The notes beneath the pieces were generated by a model. That model did no database searches and had not been told where the DNA came from. It saw nothing but the letters and a program-made list of their open reading frames with translations. The translations under genes were made by a program, and so were the position numbers. DNA of 64,000 nt, taken from Tillus elongatus. Its lineage: Eukaryota > Arthropoda > Insecta > Coleoptera > Cleridae. Every line of letters begins with the position of its first letter. Positions within the stretch are counted from its first letter, which is position 1. Positions 44,525 to 58,372 of this stretch are shown piece by piece. The DNA lies in assembly GCA_964006375.1 (NCBI GenBank), contig OZ023269.1:125930723-125994722 (forward strand), written 5' to 3'.

Positions 44525-44785
44525 AATACTATTATTATGGCAGCCATGTTGGATTTTTTGCTCATGTGATAGCGTGTAAAAAGGGATTTCCAATGATGTA
44601 CAACATGCTTGAGAAATCTTGTAATTGCACTGACAGTTTTGAAAAAAAACAGTTTTGGGGATAGTAGGCTATGAAATCCAATACCAGAAAACAAATGACA
44701 AAAAAAGTGTTCAAAAAGCAGTAGGCCATGGAGTCTACTTCTACTTTTAACATAATTTTCTGTAATGATTCACGATAAAAAATAG
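44258..44785. repeat. Tandem duplication of inner left inverted repeat, period ~270
   Basis: TATTATGGCAGCCATATTGG (44262) recurs as TATTATGGCAGCCATGTTGG (44533). Both copies run through GTAGGCCATGGAGT to AATGATTCACGATAAAAAA. Confidence 0.85.
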
Positions 44786-45152
44786 GAATTTTGAGCACAC
44801 CAGTGAATCGGCCCATTATTACAAATGATATTTTACATTAAGGCATTATCCTAAAAAATTGTTATAATTTAATTAAATAGGTATACCTAGTAAATAACTA
44901 AATTTACTAACAGAACTCAATAAAAAGCAGATTAATGATTTACGAAGACGTCTTTGAAAATTGTTTGATTTCTAAACGTAAGTCAACTGAAACACAACAG
45001 AAGAAAGATTTCTATGGATATAACACTATCGCGACAATTAAGAATACTGTCATTTTTAATTATCTGAACAATTTGAGGTGTATTTAACACGTTGCTTAAA
45101 ATTTTGTACTAAATAGTTTGTTTCCTATTTATTTTAAATATTATTCAACAAT

Positions 45153-46240
45153 ATGTTCAGTAATGAAGAATATTTTGACATGTTGGAATGTTATATTCGT
45201 TCTAACCGAAATACTGAGGCAGCTGCAAATTCCAATCAAAACAACTACCCAGAAAGACGACAACCAAACACCAAAATATTTCGAAAGATATTGACCAATC
45301 TATTGGACGACGGTAGCTTCCACGCAAAGAAACTACCAATGCCTAGAAATGAAGAATAAAATAATGCCGTCTTACAGGTTTCACACGAAAAGCCTCCGCA
45401 ATTTGTTCGGTTTGATGGTGAACAAATTGACGTTCCAAAAAGTACGGTACACCGTGTATTAAAACAAAGTTATTACCATCCATACAAACCTACTATCGCA
45501 CAAGGCTTAAATGTTGACGATTACCCTAAGCGACTTCAATTCTGCAAATGGTGTCAAGTGCAATGTCAGCAAGACGAAAATTTACATTTTAAAACAATAT
45601 GGACTGATGAATCCAAATGTACAAATTGTGGTGTGTATAATCGCCATAATAGGCATTATTGGGCAAATGAACATCCCCATCTAAAGGAAGAAAGACGATT
45701 GCAAGACAGATTTGGGATTAATGTTTGGTGCGGATTATTAGGTAAAAAACTGTTATTTTTATTTGTTGATTAGACAGTTAATTTTAAAAAGATCAGATAA
45801 CTTCATTGTTGGTTCGTTATTTTTTGAAAATAATTTAACTGGGGAAAGGTACCTTAATCTATTGAGAAATGATATCTTACCAACAATTAGAAGAGTTCAT
45901 GATAATTTAGACGAGATTTGGTACCAACAAGACGGTTGTCCAGCTCACAATGCTAGGATCGTCAAAGAATTTTTGTACCAAAATTTTAATAATCGTATCA
46001 TTTGTAACAATGGGCCGGTTGATTTGTGTGTTCGAAGTCCTGATATAACACCCATGGATTTTTATTTTTCGGGTACTCTATGATGTGTGTAAATTCGGTC
46101 CACCACAAAATATCAATCAAGTACGAAACATAATCACGGAAGCTATAAATCATATTAACCGAAACATCTTCACCAGAGTTTGCAGGCATGTTTCAAAAAG
46201 GTGTATAAAGTGCATTTAACAAAACAGTGGCCATATTGAA
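45153..46240 (+). pseudogene. Mariner-superfamily transposase (DD41D) with short intron
   Basis: Starts MFSNEEYFDMLECYIRSNRN. An in-frame TAA sits at 45357-45359. It continues as STVHRVLKQSYYHPYKPT and the first Asp in IWTDESKC. At 45742-45796 a GT...AG segment of 55 bp carries frame-breaking stops; removing it joins WCGLL to DNFIVGSLFF in frame. The second Asp is in WYQQDGCPAHN, the third in SPDITPMDFYF, 41 residues apart. A one-base shift at about 46075 precedes YDVCKFGPPQNINQVRN. One stop and one or two shifts make it inactive. Confidence 0.88.
45742..45796 (+). other. Predicted 55-bp spliceosomal intron
   Basis: Donor G|GTAAAAAAC and acceptor AAAGATCAG|AT. Splicing restores a conserved transposase reading frame. 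The size is typical of minimal insect introns. Confidence 0.65.
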
Positions 46241-46403
46241 CAATTTTCTGTTTAGTATATTTTTAAGTTTCTATTTTATTATTTGTTGAGCTCCGTTTCT
46301 AATTGTGTTGTTTTATGGAGTTTATGTGTCTATTTGTTATTGCCGCCGGGTTTCGTTATTAAACTGTTTCACATAATATAACCTAGCATTATTACCTAAT
46401 TAA

Positions 46404-46966
46404 GTAAATTAAATCACAATATTTTTTTATCGTAAATCATTACGGAAAATTATGTTAAAAGTAGAAGTCTACTGTTAGACTCCATGGCCTACTGCTTTTT
46501 GAATACTTTTTTTTGTCATTTGTTTTTTGGTATTTGATTTCACAGCCTACTATCCTCACAACGGTTTTTCTCAAAATTGTCAGTGCAATTAAAAGATTCC
46601 TCAAGCATTTTGTACATAGCTCTTTTCAAACGCTATGACATGAGCAAAAAATCCAATATGGCTGTCATAATAAAAACTAACGTTGATATCTCATAAACAA
46701 ATGACAATCCTAAGTTGAGAATAGCACTAAAAGATTACTCTGTAAAAAGTGTCCTGATAATGTGCAAGTCTTAGACATGTGAGATCAACGACTACTTAGA
46801 TATTGAAAAAAAAAGAAATCAACAAATTTTGTTTTTTTCAAAATAACTCAAAATCGAAAAGAGGCGGGGCAAAATACAAGTCATACTTGGAACGGGCATA
46901 ACGGTCTCCCTATCCCTAATAATAACGGAGATATCAATAAATTCCCATCCAGTTTGGGACACACTG
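46404..46966. repeat. Right terminal inverted repeat
   Basis: Mirror of 43948-44524. Confidence 0.85.
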
Positions 46967-46974
46967 TATAGTGT

Positions 46975-48415
46975 ACGGTGGGGCAAAGATCCGCAGGGGC
47001 TTTTTGAAAAGCCCGCCAAGTTTTTATGCAGTTAAAAACCAGTTTTATATTGACATAGGTAGTGGCAACCTACACACGAAAAATCTTGTGATTACATCGC
47101 GCGGGTTGGTAATCGTAGTCTAAGAACTGTTTTCCTCACTTTTAATGTATAATGTTCATAGCTTTGACTATAAATTATAATTTCTCATACTCCTTCTCAA
47201 CACCCATATCAATTTGCATATCTGGTAATGGTCAAAGCTAGCAGCAACAAAGAGGTTTTTAATGTTACTCCAAACTTGAACTTCATTTTGTTATTATAGT
47301 TAAGAAATGGGGCAAAGATCCGCCGTGCCAATAGAGTGCAAGGCCGCATGCAAATCTTTGCCGTCCAGTATTCGAGGCTTATGTAACAGAGAGTATAGTT
47401 TCGTTTATCTTTACAAAAAGCAAACCGAATTTTTAAGCCCTTTACACCCGAGTTGTTTTGCCAGGTTTAGGGGCTAATAAGAGTAAGACTTTCCATACAA
47501 ACCCCTGCAGAAATGCTGGGATTTAACAAGACAACAATAAGAAAAAGGGGAGTTTGCTTCTCAGCTTTTACCCGGGCCTGAATTTTGGATTGTTATCAGG
47601 TTGAGGAAGGGATTCGGTGCGCAAAAACTTTGCAGGGTTAGAAGTGTGTTCAGCAATGAGCAAGCAGCGGAAATAGTCGCCCACTGCAGAGGACCAAAGA
47701 AGAGGTTTTACAGCATTTCGTTCAAATCTCCCTGTTTCCTACTCTTTCATTATCCAGAATCAAACAAGATTCCTTCACCTTCCAATGAAGACAAAATGGC
47801 AGCTGGAAAGGATTTTGCAATAGCCGTCATGCAGCGCCATTAACGTAGTCTTCGTACTCCAGGAAAACTAGGGTAGCTAGAACTATGGGTTTCAACAGAG
47901 TTCAACTTGACCATTTATTTGAACATTTGAAGGAAGCATATGAAAAATATGGATTCACGTCGGACCGCATTTTTAACGTGGACGAAACTGGTGTCCAGAC
48001 AGTACCAGGAAAGTTTCACAAAATTATATCAAACATTAGGCAAAAATTTGTCTCAAGGCACGTAAGCGCGGAACAAGGGTAAGCAGTAACAGTGGTATGC
48101 TGTCTTAGTGCCATTGAAAGGCTACATACCACCCTACTTAATTTGTAAAGCATAAAATTGTAAAAAAGTAACAATAACATTGTTTAATTAGAAAAAAAAT
48201 GGAGAAAGGAAGGTGGATTCCGCAAGTTCGTCCCAGCTCGATGCGGAGTTGTCGCTTCATGCTGACAGTCTCAACGATATCTTATTTGAGGTTGAGGAAT
48301 GTGGAGAAGAGGCAAATGAGGAAATTGCGGAAGGGGGCTATGTTTTTGTAAAGGTTCACGGAAAGAAGTCGTTCAGGTTATTTGTCCTAAAGAATCTAAG
48401 CTTTGGATAGCTCTC
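46975..48415 (+). pseudogene. Pogo/Tigger-like (Jerky-type) transposase remnant
   Basis: Starts with GGTGGGGCAAAGATCCGC at 46977, repeated as ATGGGGCAAAGATCCGCC at 47306, probable end and subterminal repeat. Coding pieces: AEMLGFNKTTIRKRG (about 47510, helix-turn-helix side), FSNEQAAEIVAHC (47650), SNEDKMAAGKDFAIAVMQRH (47780), MGFNRVQLDHLFEHLKEAYE with the DDE motif RIFNVDETGVQTVPGKFHK (47885-48020), then TVVCCLSAIE. The core of the DDE domain after this is missing. 48213-48410 encodes a C-terminal-like acidic tail with YVFVKVHGKKSFR. Several frameshifts. No right end found. Confidence 0.75.
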
Positions 48416-48419
48416 CGGT

Positions 48420-49655
48420 AGACATATTTCAGAAGACATATAATCTTCAACTATCCAGGTAGCGAGTAAACACCAATCTTGTGGCACAGCAATCAAATTC
48501 AACGTTTTTCAAACAGCTTAGCTAAATTGCTAATTAAACTTATTGGTCTAGAGTCATACTGTTTGATTTTTTCACAATGAATAAAAATAAATATAATACC
48601 AGCGAGTTTGACACCTGTGAATAACTTGGTACTTGGAGCCGATGGAAATGGAAAATAGCACCCAAAGACTTGTATCTTGCAGTTTTTATCGTCGGAGAAA
48701 GATTACTAAAGCATTCTTATTTAACGGATATATACTTATATCTGCATGAAAGACATGCGAAGCTATTAAGTTCATAACAAATGTGTTTTACACACATCAA
48801 CTTATGACTTAGCGTGTCATAATCCTTTGAGTGTAATGAAATGTAATGTAGATGTTTTACAAGTGAATTCCAAAGTATGATTTAGTATTGGCGAGTAGCA
48901 CTAAAAGCCTCATGTTTCAGTTCTGCAGGAGACTGGGGAATTCGAGTAACCTTATGTCAGTCGTTCACTTAAATGGAACTTTTACAGTCTCAAATAAATA
49001 TTCATGATAGTACGGTTTCTGGGAATGAATCACAATATATAAGAATGAACCTTATTGGTACATTTGAAAACATCTGCGAAGCTATGTAACCATGGTCGGC
49101 AATCTGCCGGTTACAACTTATGCTTTTTACGACAATTCACTGCTTTACATGCTCGTAAATACGTGTATGTGTGGATTTGCCTTGCACTTTAACTGTTGCA
49201 CATGCATACGCCTCTTTATTTATTGAAATAATTTCTTAATCTCCTGATAACCATGAAATATGAATATAAATAACGAATCACAGTGTTATGCAACACATAA
49301 GGAGATAATAAAATACTTATATTACTAAGTTGACATTTTTTTATCTCATTATGTAGCTTTGAAAATGATAATAAAGTAATTTAAGAAGACTGACTAATAT
49401 TACTAATATTGTAAGAACCAATTTTTTTTAAATAATTCGAAAGCATTGTAAACCAGGTTAGGGGTACGCGTTACTACAGGAAACATCTGAGGTTTGGAGG
49501 ACCTATATACAACCAAATGAACCTTTGATTTAATAATGTATATTTATTAGCAGTAATAATTATCCCCATAAAAAATTATTCAGTCTGGAACAGTCAAATG
49601 AAATAAATTCAGGACCCCAATTATCATACACATTTATAAAATAACCCGAAACATG
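48420..49655. other. No gene recognised
   Basis: About 1.2 kb of AT-rich DNA without open frames over 60 codons, and no repeat ends that I can place. Confidence 0.45.
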
Positions 49656-49656
49656 T

Positions 49657-50900
<1,244 letters not shown>

Positions 50901-50904
50901 TTTT

Positions 50905-51261
50905 TAGCTAATTTTCGTAGAAAAAATTCGTTAATGAGAAGACTGCGGCTTTTGAATTCTAAAATTATTTCTTCAAATAAGCGCAAAATACGCCCCCTAG
51001 AATCTATATCCGGGCTTACTTTCTGTTTACAAATATACAGGGTGACGCATTTCTACAGTAAAGCTCAATATAATTGTTATTATGCAAGATACGAGAAAAA
51101 ATTGTATACGTTACCTATAGGGGGTCTTGAGCTGCATCTTATAAAATTATTTTGGTAATCACAGGCTGGCCCATAAGTCGTTGGTGATACCTACAATTTT
51201 TTTAACATTCCTTATTGCATTTTTGCATTTTCCATCGAAATATGATGCATGTTAGTAAAAA
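50905..51261 (+). mobile_element. HINE-like copy with mariner-like tip in the core
   Basis: Head AATTTTCGTAG...AATTCGTTAA, box AATAAGCGCAAAATACGCCC, ATATACAGGGTGACGCATTTC at 51034, body TTGAGCTGCATCTTATAAAA. It parallels 40590-41055. Confidence 0.72.
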
Positions 51262-51575
51262 AAATCGAGACGCAGTAAGTGTGTTTTGGTAGCGAATTTT
51301 AATTAAACGCTTCAAAATTCAATAACGCACTTTTGCTATTCACCTAAGATTCGTCAGCTAGGAAACGAGTTTTCTCGGAAACGTTTTAAGCTTATTTTCG
51401 TCAAATTGGGTACATTTTCAAACAAGTTTTTTGATAAATTATGGTACTTTTTTTCTGCTATATAGGTAATACCAGTGACCAAATTGATGCCTGCTTGCAT
51501 TAAAGATACATATTTGCTTTTAAAAACATTTTTATTAAAAATTAGTTCCATAACGCACTTGCTGAGTCCTAACTT
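51262..51575. repeat. ~310-bp unit with inverted HINE hairpin ends
   Basis: GAGACGCAGTAAGTGTG at 51266 and CATAACGCACTTGCTGAGTCC near 51550 are the two ends. Related to 14353-14668. Confidence 0.7.
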
Positions 51576-51857
51576 TTTTAGATTTAAAATGAGATTCTGC
51601 AACGTAAAAACGTCACCCTTTTCCTTTGACATTTGCAATCCTCAAATTTTAAATGGAAGGTAGAAGCTCATTGAAAAGATCTCTTCATTCTCTATTCAAA
51701 ACTGGTATGGTTTAAAAAATTATTGCAGGAATTGACAGTAAAACAAAATAAGAAATTCTCTTGATCGACGAATGTCCCTACAACACATTGAAAACTTAAT
51801 AACTAATCGCGTTCCATTCTTTACAATGCGAAAGCTAGCAAAAACACTAAGTAAAGA

Positions 51858-51922
51858 TTGGAAACTGTGATGAGCGCGAATAGGTACACTTGGAGAACCC
51901 AAACCATCACAACACATTTAAA
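51858..51922 (-). repeat. PLE terminal-repeat fragment, truncated before the ribozyme
   Basis: GGAAACTGTGATGAGCGCGA and GGTACACTTGGAGAACCCAA match 38818-38860. It is cut by the 310-bp unit at 51926. Confidence 0.65.
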
Positions 51923-51925
51923 AAT

Positions 51926-52245
51926 GTCTGGACGTAGCAACTGCGTTATGGTAGTGAATTTTCATTTAAATGTTTTTAATAGCAAATATGTTATTCTTTT
52001 AACGAAAGCAGGCTTGAAGTTTGGTTGCCAGTATAACCTGTATAGTAGAAACAATATACCGCATTTCATCAAAATAACTTTATAGTTTGAAAATATAAAA
52101 GATTTTTCGAAAATAAACTCAAAATGTTCCCGAACAAACTGGTTCCTAGCCAATAAGCGTTAACTTAATTGAGCGATTGAAATTTGAAACATATAACAAA
52201 AATTCGCTACCATAACGCACTTGCTGCGTCCTGAGTTTCTTTTCT
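51926..52245. repeat. ~310-bp unit with inverted HINE hairpin ends
   Basis: CTGGACGTAGCAACTGCG at 51927 and CATAACGCACTTGCTGCGTCC near 52215. The inner sequence is in the opposite orientation to 51262-51575. Confidence 0.72.
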
Positions 52246-52289
52246 TACAAACGTGCATTATATTCTAATGGAAAATGCAGAAATTTAAT

Positions 52290-52414
52290 AATATAAGGTG
52301 TGTCGATTAAAGAAAAGTTTTTAATAGCAAATGTGTATCTCTTTAATAAAAGCAGCCATCAAATTTGATTACCAATATAGTAGAAACATATAGTAGAAAC
52401 AATGTATCATATTT
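52290..52414 (-). mobile_element. HINE-like 3' fragment
   Basis: TTTTTAATAGCAAATGTGTATC and AAAAGCAGCCATCAAATTTG match the region inside the terminal hairpin. It abuts the truncated LINE. Confidence 0.6.
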
Positions 52415-53400
52415 TAGGCTGTTCAAGCCAAGCTGATTTGCTGAGAACCAATCCTGACAGACATCTTTAATTCTGCCAGTGGTAGAGTGTACTGTATTGA
52501 TGTTTGTATCTGAGAAAACAAAAGTCGTATCATCAGCAAATAGAACAAAATTACCTAGGTCAGTTGATTTTGGTAGGTCTTTGATGTATAGCAAGAACAA
52601 AATAGGCCCAAGGACCGAACCGTGTGGTACACCGTATTTTAGATCTAATGTAGGTGATTTTTCACCATTAGCCGACACAAACTGAGATCGGTCTTCCAGA
52701 TATGATTTTAAAAAAGTGATATCGTCGGTATTGAAGCCGTAGAACTGAAGCTTGTTTATTAAAATATCATGAGAGACACATCAAATGCCTTAGACAGGTC
52801 GAGAAACTGTGCATAGGTACGTTCACTCCTCTCGAAGCCCATGCAAACATCATGCACCAGGCTACTTACTGCTGAAGATGTAGATCGATTTTTCCTAAAA
52901 CCAAATTGTGAGTGTGACAGTAAGTTGTTATCCTCTAGATATAAAACTAATTTGGTTGTACAACACAACTTCAAATATTTTGGAAAAAAATGTAATTATA
53001 GAAATTGGTCTGTAATTTTCCAATGACTCCCAATTTCCCTTTTTGAAAACTGAGATGACCTTAGACGATTTTAAGGCTTTCGGAAATATATTCCCAGATA
53101 AACAAATGTTAATCAACTTTGTGAGTGGGACTATTATAGCATAATTAATGCATTTTAAAATTTTCATATTTATATTGAAACCAACCATCAAACACGTGTT
53201 TTTTAATCCAGATATTATATCCAAGACTTCGATATATGTGACTTTTTCGAATGAAATTTTTTTATTTTTATCATCAGCCCTTATTTTAGACAAATAAAAT
53301 TTATAAGAATTTGAACTTTTAGGTACTAAATCTAATCTAATAGTAAACCATAGTTGCATTGGCAACAAATTTCTAGTCTTATAAAATTTATTTAAGATAG
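52415..53400 (-). pseudogene. Jockey/CR1-like LINE reverse transcriptase fragment
   Basis: Minus strand from 53368: RLDLVPKSSNSYKFYLSKIR, FPKALKSSKVISVFKKG, NYRPISIITFFSKIFE, then HSQFGFRKNRSTSSAVSS, motif A AQFLDLSKAFD (about 52780), motif B YGVPHGSVLGPILFLLYIKD (Gln replaced by His), motif C LFADDTTFV (about 52540) and QDWFSANQLGLNSLK. Both ends are truncated; the right end of the coding sense (52415) meets a HINE-like fragment. Two or three frameshifts. Confidence 0.85.
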
Positions 53401-54217
53401 CAAAACATCACGTAAAACTAGTGCCTGTGGATGTGATAAAGAGGGAAATTCAGCTAGTATAATATCTGGAATATCCAGGATGCAGGCAGGTATAGTAGCT
53501 ACTACCTTCCGATGATTGATCGTAGTCCTAGATATTAGGCCAATTTGCATGTATGCAACATAACGGGCTGCCTTCATGAACCATTCCAGTTCCAGGAGAA
53601 TGTGTATCAGTTGCCATTGCCAAGAGAATAGACCGAGAGAGACATATAAGGAGAGAGAATGAGAAGGAAAATATAAGGAGAGATAAGAGAACTGTCCAAT
53701 TTCTGACAAAATTTACATAATACAATGTATGAAAAGGGTATTACACTCGAAGATACTATCGTAAAATTTCAATACGATAAAAATAGCCTCTGATATAATT
53801 TGAGCCACCCTTGGAGATTTGATCAATCAGTATAACAACTCTGGTCATACTCTAAAATGCAGCGTCAACATTTTAGCTGCAAAAAACGCTTTGGACTAAA
53901 TTTATTGTCGTTTTATTAGCGAAATTTTTTCCAAAACGAAACACTTAAAAACAAGAAAACGGAAATTTCTCATTATAGGCACAAATATAGTCCTAGAATT
54001 CATATCTGGCGTCATTCTGGCCAGGTCTGGTCATGCTAGTTCAGATAATAATTTCAACCCTGAATACACAGAATTAATAATTAATTATTTAAGCACTGAC
54101 GATTATACAGATTCACGGTCGGTGTTGCTGGGAATGCTAAATGGCTTCCTGACGCTTTTATCGTGGTCAACTTGCTTAATGTCTTGATAAACGATGCTCC
54201 AAACATACCTGCTGGCT
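53401..54217. other. No gene recognised
   Basis: A 105-codon minus frame (53392-53709) has no recognisable family. GA-rich stretch at 53636-53690. Confidence 0.4.
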
Positions 54218-54285
54218 TTTTTAGTGAATTTCCTTTAAAAAATAGACAAAATTGGTTGAAACGAGCGCGAACTAGACAAGGAAAA
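54218..54285 (+). mobile_element. HINE-like head fragment
   Basis: TTTAGTGAATTTCCTTTAAAA then GAGCGCGAACTAGAC, no TA core. Confidence 0.6.
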
Positions 54286-54354
54286 TTAACAATCTGGTCA
54301 GATAACGTTAAAATTGAATCAAAAACGAAAAAACGAAAAAAAAAAGTTAAAAGA

Positions 54355-54440
54355 GAAATTCAGTCAGTGTGATATTTGAACCGGCATCCCTTCGCTCATC
54401 AGCAATGCATCTAACAATTACACCACTGTAACCCTTGTAT
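54355..54440 (-). mobile_element. tRNA-like SINE head
   Basis: On the minus strand AGTGGTGTAATTGTTAGATGC and CCGGTTCAAATATCAC. Same family as 41995. Confidence 0.6.
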
Positions 54441-54539
54441 CACAGTCTGCAATGAAAGGTAGATAATTGATAATGGTCTTAAGTTATTTATTTGTAATAT
54501 GTAAGGTCTTTATGGGCAGATTTTGCAACTATTTTAACA

Positions 54540-54850
54540 AGTGAGAAATGTACCATAAATCGAAAACATTCTAATATACATTTAATGCAATATTTACTAT
54601 TTATAAACCAAAATACTTGTCACGTTTCAAATCTCCATTTTGACATTTACCTGCAGGAGAACAATTATAAAATTTTCAATGTAATCTTTCTGGTACTTCT
54701 TGAATTTTTTGCGCCATGAAAAGATAAACGTTGTCTGTAATATTCAATAGATTTTGTTTAATACATACAATATGTTTGTATTACGTATTCTCTGAATTTT
54801 AGTGGCACTAAAATTTTTCTTTATTAAGTGCCTATAACTTTTTTTTCATC
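54540..54850 (-). mobile_element. HINE-like body
   Basis: Reverse of 800-985 and 41640-41910 (AAGATAAACGTTGTCTGTAAT), ending with the CTATAACTTTTTTTTCATC motif at about 54850. Confidence 0.65.
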
Positions 54851-54859
54851 CTAGAGACC

Positions 54860-55239
54860 TTGGGGGAGAAAGAGCTTGTTTTCTTGCCCCAATGTTATGC
54901 AGGTGGATTGATCCCACGCTCGCTAACTAGTCGGCTTTACTAATTAGCGTTGTAGAAGAAGAATATGTTGAAGATGTGGACTGTATTTATAACTCTAGGT
55001 GCACTGGATTCCAGAATATTTCAATAATACACTTTTTTATATTTATATATGTTGTATTGTTACTATATACACTTTGAACTTAACATTTATTTACAATTTA
55101 CGGTTTTACACTTGATTTAATGGGTTATTCAGGAGATTTCACAATCTTACTAGCTACTTGCCATTGCATTTAACTGCGCGTATACTTTCTAATTTCGAAG
55201 AAAACACTAACTTTTCACTGTAATACTGTACGAACGGAA
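54860..55239. other. No gene recognised
   Basis: Nothing identified. It precedes the minisatellite and may belong to the same element. Confidence 0.35.
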
Positions 55240-55249
55240 TTTCTGTAGG

Positions 55250-55735
55250 AAGATTGGAGCTTGAACTGAAGTGGCGTAATCACACTAGCGATGTTTAGGT
55301 AGAAGCTGGGATCTTATAAGTCCCAAAAAGCGATGAAGATGAGATTCGTTGTAGAACGGCACTGTAGAATTGAACTGACTTAAACACACGAGCGATGTTA
55401 AAGTGGAAGATTTAGAACTAAGGGTTCCAAAGAGCAAAGAATGAGCGAAGATGAGATCTGGCGTAGAACTGTAGCACTGAACTGGCTTAAACACGCGAGC
55501 GGTGTTTAAGTAGAAAATTAGGAACCCGAGGTTCCACGAAGCGAAGAAGATGATATCTGGCGTAGAACTGTAGCACTGAACTGGCTTAAGCACGCGAGCG
55601 GTGTTTAAGTAGAAAATTAGGAACTCGAGGTTCCCCGAAGCGAAGAATATGAGATCTGGCGTAGAACTGTAGCACTGAACTGGCTTAAACACGCGAGCGG
55701 TGTTTAAGTACTCGGAGTGCCAAGAATTTAAGAAG
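55250..55735. repeat. 99-bp minisatellite, about five units
   Basis: GCGTAGAACTGTAGCACTGA starts at 55461, 55560 and 55659, exactly 99 bp apart. Two more diverged units lie upstream (about 55250 and 55349). Because 99 is a multiple of three, a minus-strand frame of 135 codons stays open with a 33-residue repeat (PVQCYSSTPDLIFFASGN). I treat that as a by-product. Confidence 0.9.
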
Positions 55736-55739
55736 AGGA

Positions 55740-56135
55740 GATCGAACGTAGAACTGACTTGTACCTTCCGAAATGCTTGCTTTTACCGAGATTTCGCGTA
55801 ACGCTTGGTGACGTAGTTGACATAACATAAGGTCAGTAATACAAAATGGCAAACTAGGTAGAAGCATTATTCATAGTGAAGAAAATCCACTGGGTGCATC
55901 TAAAGAATACGTCAAAGACAGCTAAAGCTATTTACAATAAAGAACCTAACGGTATATAAGTATTCTTTGTATGCGTAAACCTAATGCGATACAGACGTCT
56001 AGAGGATAAAGATTACCAGAAAATTGGGAAAGATTGTGAAATCCAGAGATAAATAGTTCCAGGTAGAAACTTAAATGATAGTGCAACCGAATGAATGTAA
56101 AGAGACAGTAGCGTACCAATTTGTTTCTCCAACAG
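55740..56135. other. No gene recognised
   Basis: Nothing identified. Confidence 0.4.
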
Positions 56136-56139
56136 ACCT

Positions 56140-56277
56140 AACCTAAATTTTTGTGCATAGTTTGGTTTTTACAATATAAATCAGCGTGCCAAATTTGGTT
56201 GCCATAGCTTTGTTATTTCCGGAGATACGAATTTTTTCCAAAAGAGAACCTAAAATTTTTTTGGAAAAACTGGTCCG

Positions 56278-56371
<94 letters not shown>

Positions 56372-56492
56372 AAACTGCCCCCCGGATATGTGTTCTAGGG
56401 GGCCTAGTTCGCGCTTATTTGAAGAAATTTATTCAAAATTCAAAAGTCGAGATCTCCTCATTAGTGATTTTTTAAAAGAAAATTCACTAAAA
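56140..56492 (-). mobile_element. HINE-like copy with TA core
   Basis: Body (AAATTTGGTTGCCATAGC), TA core 56280-56368, box complement GCCTAGTTCGCGC, AAGTCGAGATCTCCTCATTAG and the head palindrome to 56492. Confidence 0.82.
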
Positions 56493-56494
56493 TT

Positions 56495-57045
56495 TAAACA
56501 TAGATAATCCAAGTCTACCATTTCAAGACTGCACGCTTGACTAAGTTATATACGTTTTTTTCCAAATATTTGGTTACATTATCGAGGAGCTATTCCAGTT
56601 TAGGATTTGCCGCCACACAATAAAATTCTATAAATACTTATGGGAGATTTGCATCGTCACGTAGTCATTATTAATCCATGAAAATAAATAAAGCTTCTGG
56701 TTAGCGATTTGATAATTATTCTTCTTCAACAAATCCTGCTATATTAATATTTTACATACTGCGTAATACTGGTTTCCACCTTTTTATGTGTCACCTTATA
56801 ACACCTTATTTATGTGTCTTTTTAATACAGTCGGTATTTTATATTATATTAGTATTTCACATCATTTATTTAGCGTTTTTTCTGTCACGCATGGAGTAGT
56901 TAATGCGAACAGAATCATGCAAAAACAAACAAGCTCAGGGACACTGACAAATACTTTAGTCTAGTCACTAGACTTCGTTAATGACAAGGACGGCAATGCA
57001 CATTTACAAGGTCATCAGTAGCTTTAACTAAACAGTAAGTGAAGA
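56495..57045. other. No gene recognised
   Basis: Nothing identified. Confidence 0.4.
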
Positions 57046-57046
57046 T

Positions 57047-57165
57047 TGGAACCTGTGATGAGCACTGGAGAGCCCAAATCATCACCATAACAGATTAAAA
57101 AACCTGACGATCGTTTCACTAATCAAGTTAGCGTCGCCAGAGGATGATTAATTCTAAATATCTTA
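57047..57165 (-). repeat. Diverged PLE terminal repeat with hammerhead-like motif
   Basis: GATTGGAACCTGTGATGAGC (57044) and the ribozyme part at 57103-57143. Diverged from the 38-43 kb copies. Confidence 0.65.
57103..57143 (-). ncRNA. Hammerhead-like motif with compensated stem II
   Basis: On the minus strand: stem I CCT/AGG, CTGGCGA (A6 changed to G), one extra base, stem II GCTAA with TTAGT (different bases from the 39249 copy but still paired), GAAA, ACGATCGT and a GTC site. The paired changes in stem II argue that the fold, not just the sequence, was kept. Confidence 0.5.
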
Positions 57166-57177
57166 TATCCACAACTG

Positions 57178-58372
<1,195 letters not shown>

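Larger units (their letters stand above)
43948..46966 (+). mobile_element. DD41D mariner-type transposon, ~570-bp inverted repeats
   Basis: Tips CAGTGTGTCCCAAACTGG (43948) and CCAGTTTGGGACACACTG (ending 46966), with TA after the right tip. Arms 43948-44524 and 46404-46966 are inverted copies, among the longest I would expect for a mariner. The transposase is on the plus strand. The left arm carries a partial tandem duplication. Confidence 0.85.

Noticed and set aside
53392..53709. 105-codon minus frame as a gene
   Set aside because: GA-rich low-complexity part and no recognisable domain.
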